From: Eremophila alpestris peregrina
Lineage: Eukaryota; Chordata; Aves; Passeriformes; Alaudidae
Direction of reading: 5' to 3'
Length of the DNA stretch: 64,000 bases
Assembly (NCBI GenBank): GCA_009792885.1
Contig: WMCF01000025.1
Coordinates: forward strand, 1,509,852-1,573,851
Shown: one piece after another, positions 12,501 to 27,500 of the stretch
Position numbering within the stretch: the first letter of the stretch is position 1
How the letters are laid out: every line of letters starts with the position of its first letter
Translations under genes and position numbers: made by a program
The notes under the pieces: generated by a model
What the model was told of the DNA's origin: nothing
The model's database searches: none
Seen by the model: the letters and a program-made list of their open reading frames with translations, nothing else

Positions 12501-15500
12501 AAATGTTCATTTTGCAGGCTTAAGTGACTTCTCACTCTTCAATCAAGAATTCAGCCTCAGCTTTATTAAGTATGGAGCAAATTTTAAGTCCTTAACTAAA
12601 TCTCCATTGCATTTTGTAGCTATAGCTGCATTATCTAGTAGGAAGTGAGGCACTTGTCCCAGCAGTGATGATTACAGATGCTCTCAAGACATTTGGCTGT
12701 ACAAGAATTCAACTTTCAGCATGCCATAGTTTCTTTAATTGGTGTTTCTGTGCCATGAGTGCAAACTGTTTTCCTGTGTTTGCTTGTCTCTGATCCATGT
12801 GACCAAAGCATGGACAAGCAGCACGCCCAAGCACTTCCCTCAGAGCCAACTGGTACATACTGTATGGTCCACAATAACTTTGTGAGGACTGAACAGAAGA
12901 AACTCAGGGCTTTTAGCCAAGGGCACAAATGAAGCAGTTGTGATTAATAAAAGTAACAAACAAAGCACGTTTTAGTCATGATGAAAGGAACTGTAACAGA
13001 GGTACGGGAGGGAAGAAGAGAGATTAATGTGTAAAAACAGAAGGATTGCTGGTCATTGACCACATTTATTATTAAAATGATGTAATGACCACGGGAAACA
13101 AAGCTGTTAAGAAGAAGGACATCCCCAGGGGGTCATGGGTACGTACCAGGGAAACCAGGGGTGGTCTGCCCAAGGGGAGTAAAGGGGGGATGCTGCATAG
13201 CCAACTGGTGAAGCTTGGTCAACTGCAGGGCAGGATGGGAAATTAGAACTAACCAATCAAATGGAATTATTTCAGAGCAGAGAAACCATCTTATGTGTTC
13301 TAAAACTGGATTAATTAAAATTATATTGAAAAATAAAAGGTTTAATCATTCATTCTAATCTACCATAGAGAAAAAAAAAAAACAAACCAAACTGGTTATA
13401 AATGACATCTCTACTGTTATTACATGTAATGACTATTGTTAATATTAACTAATTACTCTAGAATTACATATTAAAAGAACTCAAATATATCACATGCAAA
13501 AAGACCAAGATAACTGTAATTTGTTCCTGGGCCATTGTACTTTCTAGCAATTACTACACAAGGCAAGAGATGCAGCTGGGCTAACACTTGGCTATACAGT
13601 GTGTTGGTCAGGAAAGGTGTCCTTAGGCCGTGTCTTTATTGCTAACTGTAGAAAGCAAATGCTGCCCAGAACAAATAAGAGGGAGAGGAACAAAAAGGGA
13701 GTAATTTACATGTGCTGGACTCACGTCTGGATGAGGGATGGCATACTGCCCCTGAATCGTGAACGCCTGGGAACAACAAGCACAGTTAAGACAACAGGTT
13801 AGTCAGGTGGGACAAGCAGCATTCCTCTTCTCATCAGCAAAGCTTCTCATGCCCCCATCCCAGCAAATGCCACCTGCATTGCTTTCCACACTGAGTGAGG
13901 TTTAATTGTCTTGTGCTGCTTGATAACTCTTGGCACGGTACAGAAAGGTCTCTGCCAGGTTGCCCATGTTCCCTTTGCAAGCAGAGAACTCTGCTGCTGC
14001 CCAAGCTCTGATGATCTCAGCCCTCAGGACCTCTCTTCAGTCCAGCTCTGTCTGCTGGGACAGAGCTGAGGACACTGAGGGGGTCAAGGAGCACAGGGGG
14101 TGGCCAGTGACACCACTACACCTGGGGAAATGCTGATGCCACAGCAGCCAGAGGCACAGTGAGGAGGGGACAGACCTGCTCAGGGGATGCCTGGCCCTGT
14201 CCTCCAGCTCCTGACTGCCACGTGTGTGCTGGGCCATGTGCCAGCCAGCTCTCAGCCACCTTGTCTGGCTGCTGACAGCCACAGATGCCAAGTGCCAGCA
14301 ACAGTGTGCCCTGGGGCACGTCACAGAGCTCCTGCCCAGGCTGCCCTGCCAATGGACACCTGAGCACCATGTGTGCTGATGGCAGCCTGTCCTGCAGTGC
14401 CTGGGCACAGGGCCAACAGTCCAGTTTGGAGACAGGAGCATCATGGAGACCCCCAGCACAGTGGGTAGTCTTCCACAACAAGCCAAATATCCTCCCTCCA
14501 AACCCAGCCACTGCACCACAAGAGCAGTGCAAGGGATGTAGTTTCTGGCATCATTTCTGGAAGTACTGGGGTGAGGTGTGGGGGCAAAACAGCATGAGTG
14601 AGGAGGGATCTGGTGGTATGCCTGGCACCAGTTAGCACAGCCCTTTGTCTCTCTTACTGGTCCTGTTCAACTCTCAGCAGCAGCCTACAAAAAACAAACT
14701 GCAGAGAGTTTATTAGGTATGAAAGGAATGGCATGTCAGAAAAATTTTAATATGCTTGTGCTTAGACAGGCAGGAAAGCAAAAGGACAAATTACAACATA
14801 AATATTTGTAGTAGGAGAATTATAAACAGGAACAGAGCTGATTAGCTTAGTTTGCAAAATGCTTATTTGACAAAAGGCCTCTTAGAAAGTAATGAATCCT
14901 CTGCAAATGATAAAACAATTCATTTAATGGAGTTCGGATATTAAAACCTTTAATGTCTCAACTGCATGATGCACATTTCTGCAGCAGAATTTCCCTTCTG
15001 GAGAAGAAACACTTAATTTAGTTTTTAAATTAGTTATAAAGCCAGGCCATAATCTGGCAAGTATTATGCACATGAGCAGTTTTCAGGGAGAAGTGTGTGT
15101 ACCAGGCTCTGAGGGAGGTTCATGGACAAACATGCATATGCATCTATAGGGAATGGGCATCACCAATGGGTTATATATCACAGGAAAAGGTTCCAGTCCA
15201 CAGAGACAAGTGATCACTGCCATCAGTGGGTCTAAAGGAAACATTTATTCAAGCAAGTGAAACTTGGTTAACTGCTTAACCAAATGAGGACAACCTGATC
15301 TGGGGGGACTCTGTGCTCAGCCAAGCACAGCAGCAGCCTCAGGGAGATTACAGCTGGGCCCATGAGCAACAGTGGGTTTGGAAACCATGCTCTGGTGTCT
15401 GAGCACCTGTGCTGGATCACAAGTGGCTTTTCTGGTTTCAGCTGTACTTCAAACCCAGCTGAGAGAACTTTTTTCACATGGCTGTTTTCCAAGCAGTGGT

Positions 15501-18500
15501 CTGCAAACCAGCAAGAACCCATCACAAAAAAGTCACCAGCAAACCTTATAGAAGTCACCCCTTCTGTCATCATTCTGCTCCCTCATACTCCCACATGAAC
15601 ACAGGAGGGAGCAAACAAACTGGAGAAGTAACAAAAACAATGAACATTCAGTGCTCAGACCAGGTTTACTTGGTTGCTTGGTAGTCCATGAAAACCATCA
15701 AACCAGAATGGATAAGATGGGTCTTGAATTTTCTTCCCCAGTAGGTAACAAAAAACCCACCCCCCCCAAAAAGAAAGGAATAAGGAATGTTTTTAATTTC
15801 TTAGGCTGCCAAAAGGTTGTTTGATTGATTTAGCTTGAGAAAACAGTCTGCTTTACCCTTTGTCAGGGGAAGCATGTGTTTTTGGGGCTGAGGGCTGGGG
15901 CTTGCTAAGCTCAAGCCTGATTAGAGGCCACTGAGACATCTGTCCTGTAATGCTCCACTGAGCACATGGGCTGTGGATCTGCTTCCATCAAAGTCAAGGG
16001 CAACTTCCCATCTGACATAAGTAACAGCAGGGCTGCACATTTCCCTCAGTTTGGACCATCATACTGGTAAGAGACATAAAGCAAAGCTGCACCCTCTGAG
16101 TACCCATTTAAACACCAATGTTGCACACAGGGTAGAAATTTCCAATTTAACCATTGCATTTGCTAAATAACAGTAGGGGCAGAGCAGGGCAGTGTTCAGT
16201 TTCCTTTTAGTTTTGTTATGCAATGCAGTATCAAAGAAGCACAAGAAAATTAAAAGCAAATTAGAGTGGAAGAACCCCAACTTCTTAAGGAAAACTAAAG
16301 ATTATATTTTGCTAATGTTACTTGTTTTACTAAGTGTTAAACAAACAAAATACTTTCAAGATAGACATGATGTAATTTAGAATAGAAAAATAGCTTCTGA
16401 TAGTTTAGCTGAAATGTTTAATGGAACTAACAGTGTTAATAAAATTTTACTTTTATTAATTTTCCACTTATGAAACCTGGTTCAAGTGTCTTTCCATACT
16501 AGTGTTCAAACACACCTTAAGCATTTTCTTAAAAATTCTGCCTAGTCAGAGCACACAGAAATTCAAAGCACACAGAAGGTGTTTGCCTCTTACACTCTTT
16601 CTCATATCAACAAGGTTGCATTAGAAAAGTCAGAACACTTTTTTAACTGATAAAACTGAAGATGACAAGAGCTATTGGACCTGAAAATAAGATACTTTCA
16701 ATTATTTATACAAACTGCTCAGCACCCTCTAGCAACAGTTTCAATGCTTTTGAGTAATCATATACAGTCTTTGAAGGCAGTGGCAATTACAACAGTGGTA
16801 GAATGGGCTGCTGCATATATATATATATACATGTATTTCTTAAAGGAAAGCACTGCAGTGTAAACTTACACATATATAGAGTAAATTATTCTGAACTTTC
16901 AGTCATAGAGCAGTTTCTGGCATGTTATTTTACACTTCAATTCAGCTTTGGTCAATAAGGAAGCAGATTTCTCATTTTGATGACAACAAGTGACAGTAGT
17001 AGGCTCGAGCAGGATGAAAGTTACTACATCCAGATTATGAAAATCTGGATATACATCAGCACAAATCATTATAAAAGTAGAAGGTAAAACTCTGAGACAA
17101 AAGAAATCAGAAACAGTTCATGACAAGGGCCATCAAAAACACTTTGGCATATGCTTGGGAAGTGAGGAGCTTCCTTATACACCAGCAGATTGTGGTCATC
17201 ACACCAACAATGCCAGCAGCACCTTGGGCACTCAGCCCCACCAGGAACTCCATATCCAGCTTCTCATATGACCTCCAAACTGCCCGAGGTGGGACACAGT
17301 CTGTGCCATCAGCCCACACCCTGTGACAGGGCTCATGGGGTGGGAGGGGGGACCTGCCTGCAGATGTTCCACCCTGCAGGTAATTGGGAATTGCTTAAAA
17401 AGAGACCTTGGCATCACCTTGGGGAAAAGATCTGGGGGAGGTGCTAGAGAGACTTTACTGCCAGAGAGACTTTACAGATGTTAATCCTGAGTAGAGAGAT
17501 GTCTGCCTTCCTCTAGGCTGGGTTTATGGGGTCGATTTCCCCTTGAGTTAGGCAGGGCTTGCAGCATCTCACTCACCCACCACTGCTTGAAGCTTGGTGG
17601 CTACACAGGCCCCCTTGTGACCCTCCCATGGTGTTTTTAGGGTATTTATCAGCTCTGTTCATCACTGGCTCTTCAGGGAAAGCTGCATTGCCCCCTGCAA
17701 TGTATGATGGCAGAGCATTCCTGCTATGCCTCTGTCACACTCTGCAGACCCATTTCAGACATTACTAAAAGACACAGAAGAACCAACTGCACGTGGGATT
17801 TTAAAAGCAGAGCAGAACCCTGACTGATGCAGCTTAAAGTGAAGGGGAATCATCAAAACTTCCTTACATAAAAAAGAAACAGGAATGCTCTTGTGTTATC
17901 AATCAATGCTGTTCCACACCATGGTGAGGAAGGTCTACACTTGCATGTAAGTAGTTCCAGCTACCTCGGAATTCCATTCCTACTTGGTCCCAAGGGACTA
18001 CAAGCAGTGGAAGTTGTGTGTGTGTAAATCCTTACTGCAAAACACACTATTTGGTCCCAAAAAGTATGAAAACTATGAGAGAAAGATTACATTTTTAATT
18101 AAAAAATGTCCTGCTGCTTCATCATCTCTGAAAATTGACAAAACTGCTTATACTGCTAGTGAAGCTGCAAGTTAAGGAAAAAAAACCCCAACCACTTCAA
18201 TAAGCAGGGCTGCCCCACTTAATGAGCTCCTGATTTGGACACCTCTCAATCTGCAGAAGGGCAGATTTAATTACAGAAGTTACTGTTAAATTAACTGTAA
18301 TTAATTACCTAATTACAGAAGTTAACGTTAAATCTTGGTAAAATACCAGATCATCACAATTTTGTGTAAAGTTTGCAATGCAGTGTTCTCCTGTCCTGCA
18401 AACTGCAAGCACACACAGTAGACAAAGCACATCAATACTATACCAGGCAAGAAAGAGTAAAAGTTGAAAACTAACAGGCGCTGGCTGAGGCTGGGCCAGG

Positions 18501-21500
18501 ACGGTGTGGTTTCCAGCTGAAGCCAAAATGGTGTCTGCTCTTACCTGGCCACCTGCAAAAATGATAGGTGCAGAGGCAGGTTTGGGACGGTAGGGGATGG
18601 TGGCACCTTTGGGAGGGGACTGCAGACAAAAACACAAAGCAGTCAAAATGCAGAATGAAGCAGAGCTTGTATTTAAAAAGACATCTCTTTTTAAAAATAT
18701 TGGTCACCTCAGACAACCAAGGCATGCAGATAAACCCAGCCCAGCCCACCCTGCCCTCCACCCCATCAGACCAAAAGCACACTCTTCAAGTGAAGAGCTG
18801 AGGACCTGAGTGAATGGCCAAAACAGGCAGGTGACACCTGTGGTTTCATTACTGCCACTGTCTGATGAAGCTAGGAAGCTTCATTAAGCATGTTAAGGCA
18901 TTTCAGGAAACATGGGCACACTTTTGAAAATGGTCAATGGTATGGAAACAATGGGCATTTTCAGCAAGGGTTAAAATGCCCATAATTTAAATATTTTAAA
19001 ATAAAATACAGATTGTACAGATTGTGTAGATGTTAATATAAATTTATTTTGTGCATCATTTAATCTAAGGGGTAAAAAACTGCCATAAAATGAAACTTAC
19101 TGGTCTTATGCAATGATCTGACCCTAAGGAAGCAATAAGTCCTGGCTGGTCAGAATTATGTCTATTTTAAACAAGATTTGGATGTTTTTCCACCCCAAAT
19201 CTACATCAGAATAAAATGTGTTTCTTTCAGAATGACTGCAGCTCTGTGCTGGACCTAGTTGTTGTTTGACAAAGACATGACAGCCTTTGACTTCTAAACC
19301 TCAAACACCAGGAAAAGCAGAGTTTACAGAGCCTCTGGAAGTCCCTGGCATGGGAAGGGCAGGCAGCACCCCAGGGGAACCCATGGCAATTGACAATCAT
19401 TAATAATGTGTTTGAGCATCTCCTGAGTGAGAAGGGACACGCTGGGTGCCTGCTTACCTCCAGCATCACCACACAGATCTGCTTCACACACTGGATGATG
19501 GCGTCGGGAGTGCCGGATATGGTCACCGCGCGCTCCGTCGAGTTGGGCAGCATGTCCCCTGCCACCTGCACCTGGGCTCCTGTGGACTTCAGCACAGACA
19601 GAGCAAGGACACTGTCACAGCCATGCAGGCAATGGCACCTCTCTGGTCTTTCACTGATACAATAGAGGGGGTGCACCCCTAAACCTTTCGTCTTTCCTTC
19701 GCTGGACATGTGGAAACTCCTACCCTGGACATGGACTTGGCTGCTCAAGCCCGTTTGCCAACACCACCACCCCAGGGAGGTTAGTGAATCAAACTGCAAC
19801 CTGAACTTCAGGAGAAGCATTTTAACCCTCTCAAAGACAGACAGTTGCAATGCTGACTAGAAAGTGAAAAGGGTGAAATGAAGTACTCCTCAATAATAAA
19901 AAAATAAAAAGAAAAAACCTCAATAATTGAAGAAGCTCAGCTAATCAAACGAGACACTCTTTAATCTACTGATAAATGGCTCTTTAATCTACTGATGGCT
20001 GACTTGTGTCTCTTGTTGAAATTTGGGGCTTCCTTATGCTATATGGTACAGAAGCACTTCTAAATCATAATTAGTGTTGATTAAATATATGCATATCATC
20101 AACTTTTAGCTCATTAATGAACCCAAGAAAGTAATTAAGCCACTTTTGTGGGTTTTTGCTCTGTTTTTTAAATTTGATCTTGGCACTAGTGTGTCTTAGT
20201 TAAAAAAAGAAAAAAAACCAAAACAAAACAAAGAAAGAAGAAAATACAAGAGGCCCAAACAATCCTTGACATTATTACACAAATATAGAAGATCTTTTCA
20301 GTCAATAGAGAAAAAGCCAGGCATTTGATGTTGACTAAGCTCTTTAGCATATTGCACAAAAGATTTATTCCTGGCTGTTATTGCAATGCAGTATTTGAGC
20401 TTTAAAATACAGGCATTTTCAGTAGCCATTGACTTTGTGTCAGTCAGCAAGGAGTTAATTTGTTTCCCTGCTAGTTACACACAACACATATGTTATCCCT
20501 CTTTCCAAAGACTGATCAATGTACTGATTTCATCTTCTGTTTAAGGTCAAAGTATCAATTCCATGCCTTATAACAGACTTCGGAATTTCACCATAATTTG
20601 ATCAATCTCTCAGGCTTTTGTTTTCTTTTTTTTTCACAATCTTATCTCAAAAATAGTACTTCACCCCTGCATGTTGTTTCTGGGTGCATGACTGAACACA
20701 AAAGATTTTTGCAACTGCTCAGTGTGCTGTGTGATGACAAAATTAGACCACATCTTGGGCTGGATGTTCCTTTATTTCCCCCCTTTTTCCTGGTAGTAGC
20801 TTTTTAATGTACACTCCTGGGTATCTGTACCTGCAGCACAAAAGACTGCCAAATACCAGAGTCATGTATGAATTTACTCCCAGTGCCAATCTTGTTTATT
20901 CTCTGACTTTGGTCATGTATCAGGGGCAAGAAACAAGTAATATTTTGTCCATTACCTTTATGCTCAGGAAGATGTGCAGTGAGATTTCTCGCTACATTAC
21001 CCTTATCAAAACACCTATTTGGCCAAACACTATCCTTTTACTTCCATGTACCAGACTATAGGCAATTTTTTTCTGAGACTATGCTCACCAGGATAATCAA
21101 TTCAGTCACTTCATTTAACCAAGAGACCAATCTCACCTTTAAAAACCTATGTCCCAAGCACATTCCCACAGTGCTCACAGTGAAGTTACCAATATTTAAT
21201 ACAAAATCCAAAGTAGGGACAGCTGTAAAACCTAGAGGTAAGCAATCACTAGCACACAGTTCACACTCATGCCTGCTCCTATTTTAACGCAACTAAGAAG
21301 TCAAGTTAAAAGCTCCATAAAACCATCTGTCTTGAATCCACATTTTAGATAAAAAAAACAGAGTTTCAACTTTGTAGAGCCTGTCAAAAGCCTTTTGTTT
21401 TGACACAGACGAATTAAAAAAGGGATCAATATATTATCTTAGTATTAAAATCTTCATCCCATGTCAGGATGAATTCAATTTAGAAGGAATATTGTCACTT

Positions 21501-24500
21501 CCTCCAGAATAACAATCAATTTTTCTGAAATGTCCTATTCAGATTTTCTCTATACAACTGAGTATGTACCTGATTTTCTTGTATGAGTGATTACAAACAC
21601 CAGATCCTTGGCTCAGCATGTGCTATACTGTTGCAGTCATGCATGGAAGAGTTAAAACAGGCACTTTATGGTACTTTTTGCATTTTTTGGTTAGACAAAA
21701 AAGTTGCTCCTAGCACACTGAATAAATACCTCTAGCTTAAGTCTGGACTAAAAATAAATTCTGCATGTCTTTGGAATGCATCAAATCATATCACCTGTGA
21801 TCCAGTGACGTTAAGGAGGAACAGGGAAGTAACACGAAAATCACACTTTTCTAGAAAAGCTGACCTACTAGCCTGGAATCCCCAGTGCTGCTTGGGCTTT
21901 TCTCTGACTGTAAGATTGGTAATTAATTTGGAAATGCCTGCAACTCTTTGACTTGGGGTTCCCTGAGTATTGCTGGGCAGGGGTCTGTCCTGGAAGAGAA
22001 ACTTGAAGAGCCATTTGTCACTGTTGCTTTGCTTAACTGTGCATGAAAGACTTTACACATTGTAAAGCTGTTTCTCTATTTCACCCATGGTCTTTAGTGC
22101 CAAGGAAAATACAAGTCCAGCTGTGCTGGACCCCCTCCTTCTCCCAGAGCAAGGCTTCTCCAGGCTTGTCAGTTGACACATTGTCATGTTGGTGTGACCA
22201 GCAAAGTGCAGTGGGTGATGCTGGCAGGGCACACTGCAGCAGGATGCTGAGCTAGCCAGTGTCCCCAAGCACACATCCCAAAACTTACCTCCCTGATTTC
22301 TTTGATTTTGGAACCTCCTTTTCCTATAAGGGATCCACACTGACTTGCTGGGACGACGAGCCGCAGTGTTACGGGCGGTTTGCTTGTCACCGAGCTGTTT
22401 GTCATCGAAGCGTTTATGTCCTGAAATCACAGTGCCAGCGAGTATTAGAGGGGGATTTGCCACTCCTGGTGAGCACTGAAGGGCTCAGAGCAAATGCCCA
22501 GGCTGTCTGTGGAGACCTGGGGAATGTGCAACCAGCTGTGGCTGGCTTTTGTGCTATGGAAAGCCCACCACAGCTCTGCTGGTGATAGACTGTAAGCATG
22601 AAGTGGCTTGTGCCAGAGGAACCCTTCGGATGTCTGGCATTGCAAGATCCGTGCTGTGGGACCAGAGGGCAGGACTAGGAGGGGGAGGTGGTGTCTGCCA
22701 TTAGATCAACCAAAACAGCTGGAAAAGGCAAAGAGGTGTTTGGATTCACTTCCAAAACCTGTTTTGATCTGTTTTGGTCTCTTTTTCACCACCTTAGTTA
22801 AGAAATGTACACTGTGTAACATGCCTCTACGTTTCACATGTTTCTTCCCAGATCTGATTCAAAAGAAAATGGTAAAAACAGGAATGACAAAGAACATGTG
22901 AATAATCAAAAGCAGAGAAAATCAGATGATTTTGGTAAGTCTTTTGCCTCCCTCTTGATTTAATTTCTCTTTTGTAGCAGGTCCATAAATATTTGTAGCA
23001 ATACACAACCATCGTGGTTATGTAACCAGAGTACAAAAAGCTCAGCAGAACTGTAATGGCCTGTGTCCAGCCAATGTAACATAAATGTGTGTATCCCACT
23101 ATCCATTGAGACTACATGTCACACTCCCATAAGCACTTCAATACACTACTTGTTGCAAGGTTTAAATTGTTTTAAATATAATTTGTTTGTTCAAAATCCT
23201 GTAGGCAACACCAAACAATTCCTCTAAAGACTTCATCACAGAGAAAAGCTTTTTCTTCCCACTGATCAGTGGCATGCCTTGAGGGAACTTAGGATGAAAA
23301 AATAAATACCCACAAGCTGTACTGCAGCTGATCAACAACTCATGAGAATCTCAGAGTGTTTTGGTAACACTAGCTATGAGCTGAGAAGACTCATCTGTGA
23401 GGTGGCAAGGCATCTCCACAGGAATGTTACCAAAAGATTAGGATGGGAATGAGAAAACAAGCATTTCCTATTAAGTCATTTATGATGCAACAAGAGCTCC
23501 AGCATCATAGACAGAACTGATGTGATTCCCTATGTTTATAAAGACTATCATTTGAAAAAAAAAGTGCCTATATTGTGCAATCAGGATCCCAAATTATTAA
23601 AAAACCAACCAACAATGAAACTATTCAGCACTTCAAGCAACTCTGCACTGAATCTCAAGCAAATCTCACTGAACCAGTGTGGGAACCCAGTGACACCAGC
23701 ACTGATTCCTAACCATGATGTCAGCATTCTTCCATCCAAGATAAGGCTTGGTATGACCCTAATTACTTAAAAGAGAAGAAAATAAAATCTCGAATGGAAC
23801 AAGGCATTGCTGCATGTGACAAGACAGCTATCAAATCATTCCTCTGCCGGCCAGCAGTAACTCACATTCTGTTTAGTGGCTGTGTCAGTGAGAGACTGCA
23901 ATCCAAAATAAAGCCAGAGGGATACAGAATTTTGCAGTACTCATGTATCTGAGATAAAGTTACGCCAATTTTTCAGCTGGAAGATGTCATTTCACCATAT
24001 CATGTTTGTGTCAGGTGGAGGCACATGTAGCTGAATAATCCTCTTCAGCCACACAGCATGAAACTTAATAATGTCTCCTAGTTCCATATAATATGCAGCC
24101 TGGCCTTAAAGCCTACACAAAACTTTCTGCCTTCAAAAGCACTTTGCAGGAACTGGAAGCCACTATTCTCTTTATTTTGTCCTCATCATTTAAGAAGAGC
24201 AAAATCTAAATACGGGGGCTCAGCAGCATGGAGTACATACAGGAATTATTCCAGCTTAAAAACAGGACAAAGGAGAAATGAGCGGAAAAAAAACCCCTTC
24301 AGAACTGCAGGCTTCTGAGTAGGGATGGCTGGAGACCTTCCCACAGAACACTTTCCCACAGAACACTTTCCATCTTTCAAACTGGGAGATTCCTATTTAT
24401 TTAACCTCTAACTTTTTGTGGCATTGCATCCATTTCTTCAAGGCTCTAGCAGACACTACAGCTGGACCTTGTGTAGCTTTTTTTCCTGCTTGGTGGGCTG

Positions 24501-27500
24501 CTCCTCAGCCAAGACAGGCTAACTGGGAACCTGGAAGTGCTGAAGAGCCAGCAGCATCCCTAGCTCTTGGCATCCCAGGGTCATAGCACGTATGGCTTCC
24601 CAAGACAAGCCAACCTGGAAGCTCAGAAATCTGCTAAACCTCCAAGGAAAAAAAAAAAAAAACAACCAAAATTCTTCTTTTCTGGTTTTAAAGGAAATGT
24701 TAAACTGTCCAATTTGCACAGCAAGGAGGATTCTGTGAGGTGGCTCCTCCCTTGGAAATGACCACCAAAGGACCGACCACAGTCATACTGGCAAGAATTA
24801 ATGTTTGTGAGAAAGGCATCACCCTGATCACTTTTATCAACTTTCTTTTCTCCTTCTTCCTAGAGCTGAGCAAGTTCTTAATAGATGTTTACAGAGGAAC
24901 AAGGATTCCAAAGACCCTTTTCTTATTTATCTGGAAAAGGTCTGATTACTAACTTGTGCCTGGTTATTCCATTGCTTAAGCACCATGTGTTTTCAGAGGA
25001 TTATGCAGACTTACAAGCAAAGCTAGAGCTGCCCCACCCACCAGTGAAGTTACAGCTGCATTTCTTGGGTCTCATCCTCCAGCCCAAAAATGACTGTGCC
25101 AAAATGTCCCCTCTTGCAATTCCAGTGGTCTGCCTGGGTTAGTGTCATTTTCTAACAACTCTCTTTCTCCCCTGCAGCAAACACTTTAGGTATTTATGTA
25201 AATACCTGCTTAGCTTGTAAATTCATTATAAGACTGCTAGAAAAGCAACTTCCATTAGGAAGGCTGTCAAAGCAGAGTTATATAAGGCTATAGAGCAACC
25301 ACAAGACAAACCCAACCCTTCTCATTTTTCTGACACACTTTGAAATTTTTACTAACATTAGAAAAGAATTCTAGGACTTTCTAGACCTGCTTATCTCTAG
25401 GTATACAGCTGTAAGGTGGAAATTAAGGGTCTAAGGTCTTCATGTGGGCATGCATAAACAACACCGAAAAGATCCCTGAAAGCAGCAGTCTCACACGTAT
25501 CTTTTTTCTTCTGTTTCAACATAGCTGCAATAACCACAGCTGGACTGAATTTTTTAAATGGCTGAAGAAATCACCAGCAAAAACATATGCATTAAAAGTA
25601 GAGCTTGGTAGCCAGCTAATTTGTAATTTTTGAAACAGCACTTTATTTTGCCTCCAGAGCGTTACACTTACCTCATTGCATTGGCAGGAAGATTTATAGG
25701 AAACCTAACTGATGATATACATCATGTCTTGTATGTACAATATGTATTGCATACACATATTTCTTTACTGCCGTTCTTTTAAATATAACACAAAGCAATT
25801 ATGTTAAAACCAAATACAGATATTTCAGAGCACTACTTGATCTGCAGGGAGTGCCAACACTCCTTTGCTAATGCTCACATGAAGAGCCCAGGCTACTCTC
25901 TAAAACCTGCAAGTGCAAATGAGAGCAACATCCAGCCTGATGCCTGAATTTCAGCTTTCTTTGCATATTGGTACCTACAGCACTTTCAAAGACTGTGTCA
26001 CGTTGGGTGGTGAGCTGGGGATCTGATGCCATGTAGTGTTTGATGTTTGTATGAAAAATGCAGCATTATTTCCACTGGGTACTCATTTTGGTGGGAACTG
26101 GCAGGGATTATCTGTGCTAATGATTCTCTCAGCATTTTACAGGATGAGGAACGCGTTTTTCCTGTAGAGAGCAGAGACACTGCTCTCCCCAGGATTCTCT
26201 GGACTGGAGGGTATGGCACTGTACACCAAGCTACCTCTTAAACTAGAAGAAACAGGGATTGGTCCATGATGGTAAGAGAAGAAAAGGAGAAAGAGATGAC
26301 AATAGGAGGTTTTGAAATTGGGTTGGACAGAACTACTTGTGTGGTTCTGCAGGGTTAAACCTGAAAATCATTATTATTTCATTACTAAATGGAAAAACTT
26401 CCCCCAAGCATTCTTATGAAATGTGTCATGCCACAAAATGAACACATTTTATCAGCCTACTGGAAGTTTGGAATATCACAAAGGAACATCTGAAAACTCA
26501 TGAAGGATTGAAGAAACAGAAATGGGATTAACACTTGCAATATTAAAAAAGAAAAGGTCATTTGTCTGGAGCCTGACAGGAATGTTTGCCAAGACTGAAC
26601 AGGTGAAAACACCTGAGCAGGAGCTGGGGACACCCAGCACCCACCAGGCAAAGCACAGGTGTGTGCAAAGCATTACACTAGTAGGAGGTGAGGCATTTCT
26701 AGCAGTGGCAGGGATAAGACAGCATGGTAAGTAGGATAGGGAACTGTTAATGCCATTAAGTAAGCCTTTGTGGAACTTCATTTGCAACCTGTCCACAATT
26801 AACACCGATGTTTAACATAAAATGCAATCAAAAATAGGTGGAAAGGGACTACTAGAGTAATGAAAGGGGTGGGGAATGCATTCTCTGAAAGACTGTGCTT
26901 GGATCACTCTCTCTGGCAAAAGCAAGGGTGTGCAGGGATAAAATCAGTTTCTAAGTATTTATCTAGAAATGGAATCCCCAGGGATGGAAAGGCAAGAATT
27001 ATCTAAACTAATGGCCAGTGCTGGCATAGAAACAAAGCTGCATGAACTGTTCATGAATAAATTCAGGTGAGGAGTGAAAAGAAGGTGTCTAATTATCAGA
27101 GACCTGAAGTTGCGGATCCAGTATCAGGAAATAGAAAAGAAAATCTAACTAGTTTTTGATCATGCTGTGAAGTTGCAAGTTCAAGACATACAGCTGATTC
27201 TTGAAGACAACTGCATCTGATGACTTATGAGCTCTCTTCTAGTTGTGTTGCTCTAAACTTGAACAATTGCCATGTGTAAGTAAAGGCACATGTTGACAGT
27301 TCTCATCTATTCCACCATCTCCCTGTGCTGTGGGGAGATGTGGAGGCTAACCTTGCTGACTTGGAGACATAAGAACTCTTGAGAAAGGGATTAACATCCC
27401 TCTAGTTTAATCCATTCTGGAGAGACCTTGCCCTTTGTTTCTGCTGCAGGTGACTCAGTCTGCCTGTCTGCAAGCTCCTCCATTGGTGAGGAGGTGAACT

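Larger units (their letters stand above)
13767..18544. other. PCBP3 intron, about 4.8 kb
   Basis: The first part (about 13950-14640) is GC-rich, CpG-poor and without a recognisable domain in its long open frames. The rest is AT-rich, with an (AT)n run at 16815-16829. At the minus-strand 5' end it includes the possible 69-nt exon extension (18476-18544). A 42-bp-period duplication lies at 18268-18333. Confidence 0.7.

Noticed and set aside
14037..14519. Long minus-strand open frame of about 160 codons
   Set aside because: It lies in GC-rich, stop-poor intron sequence, has an overlapping open frame in other phases and on the other strand, and shows no domain, splice context or family resemblance.
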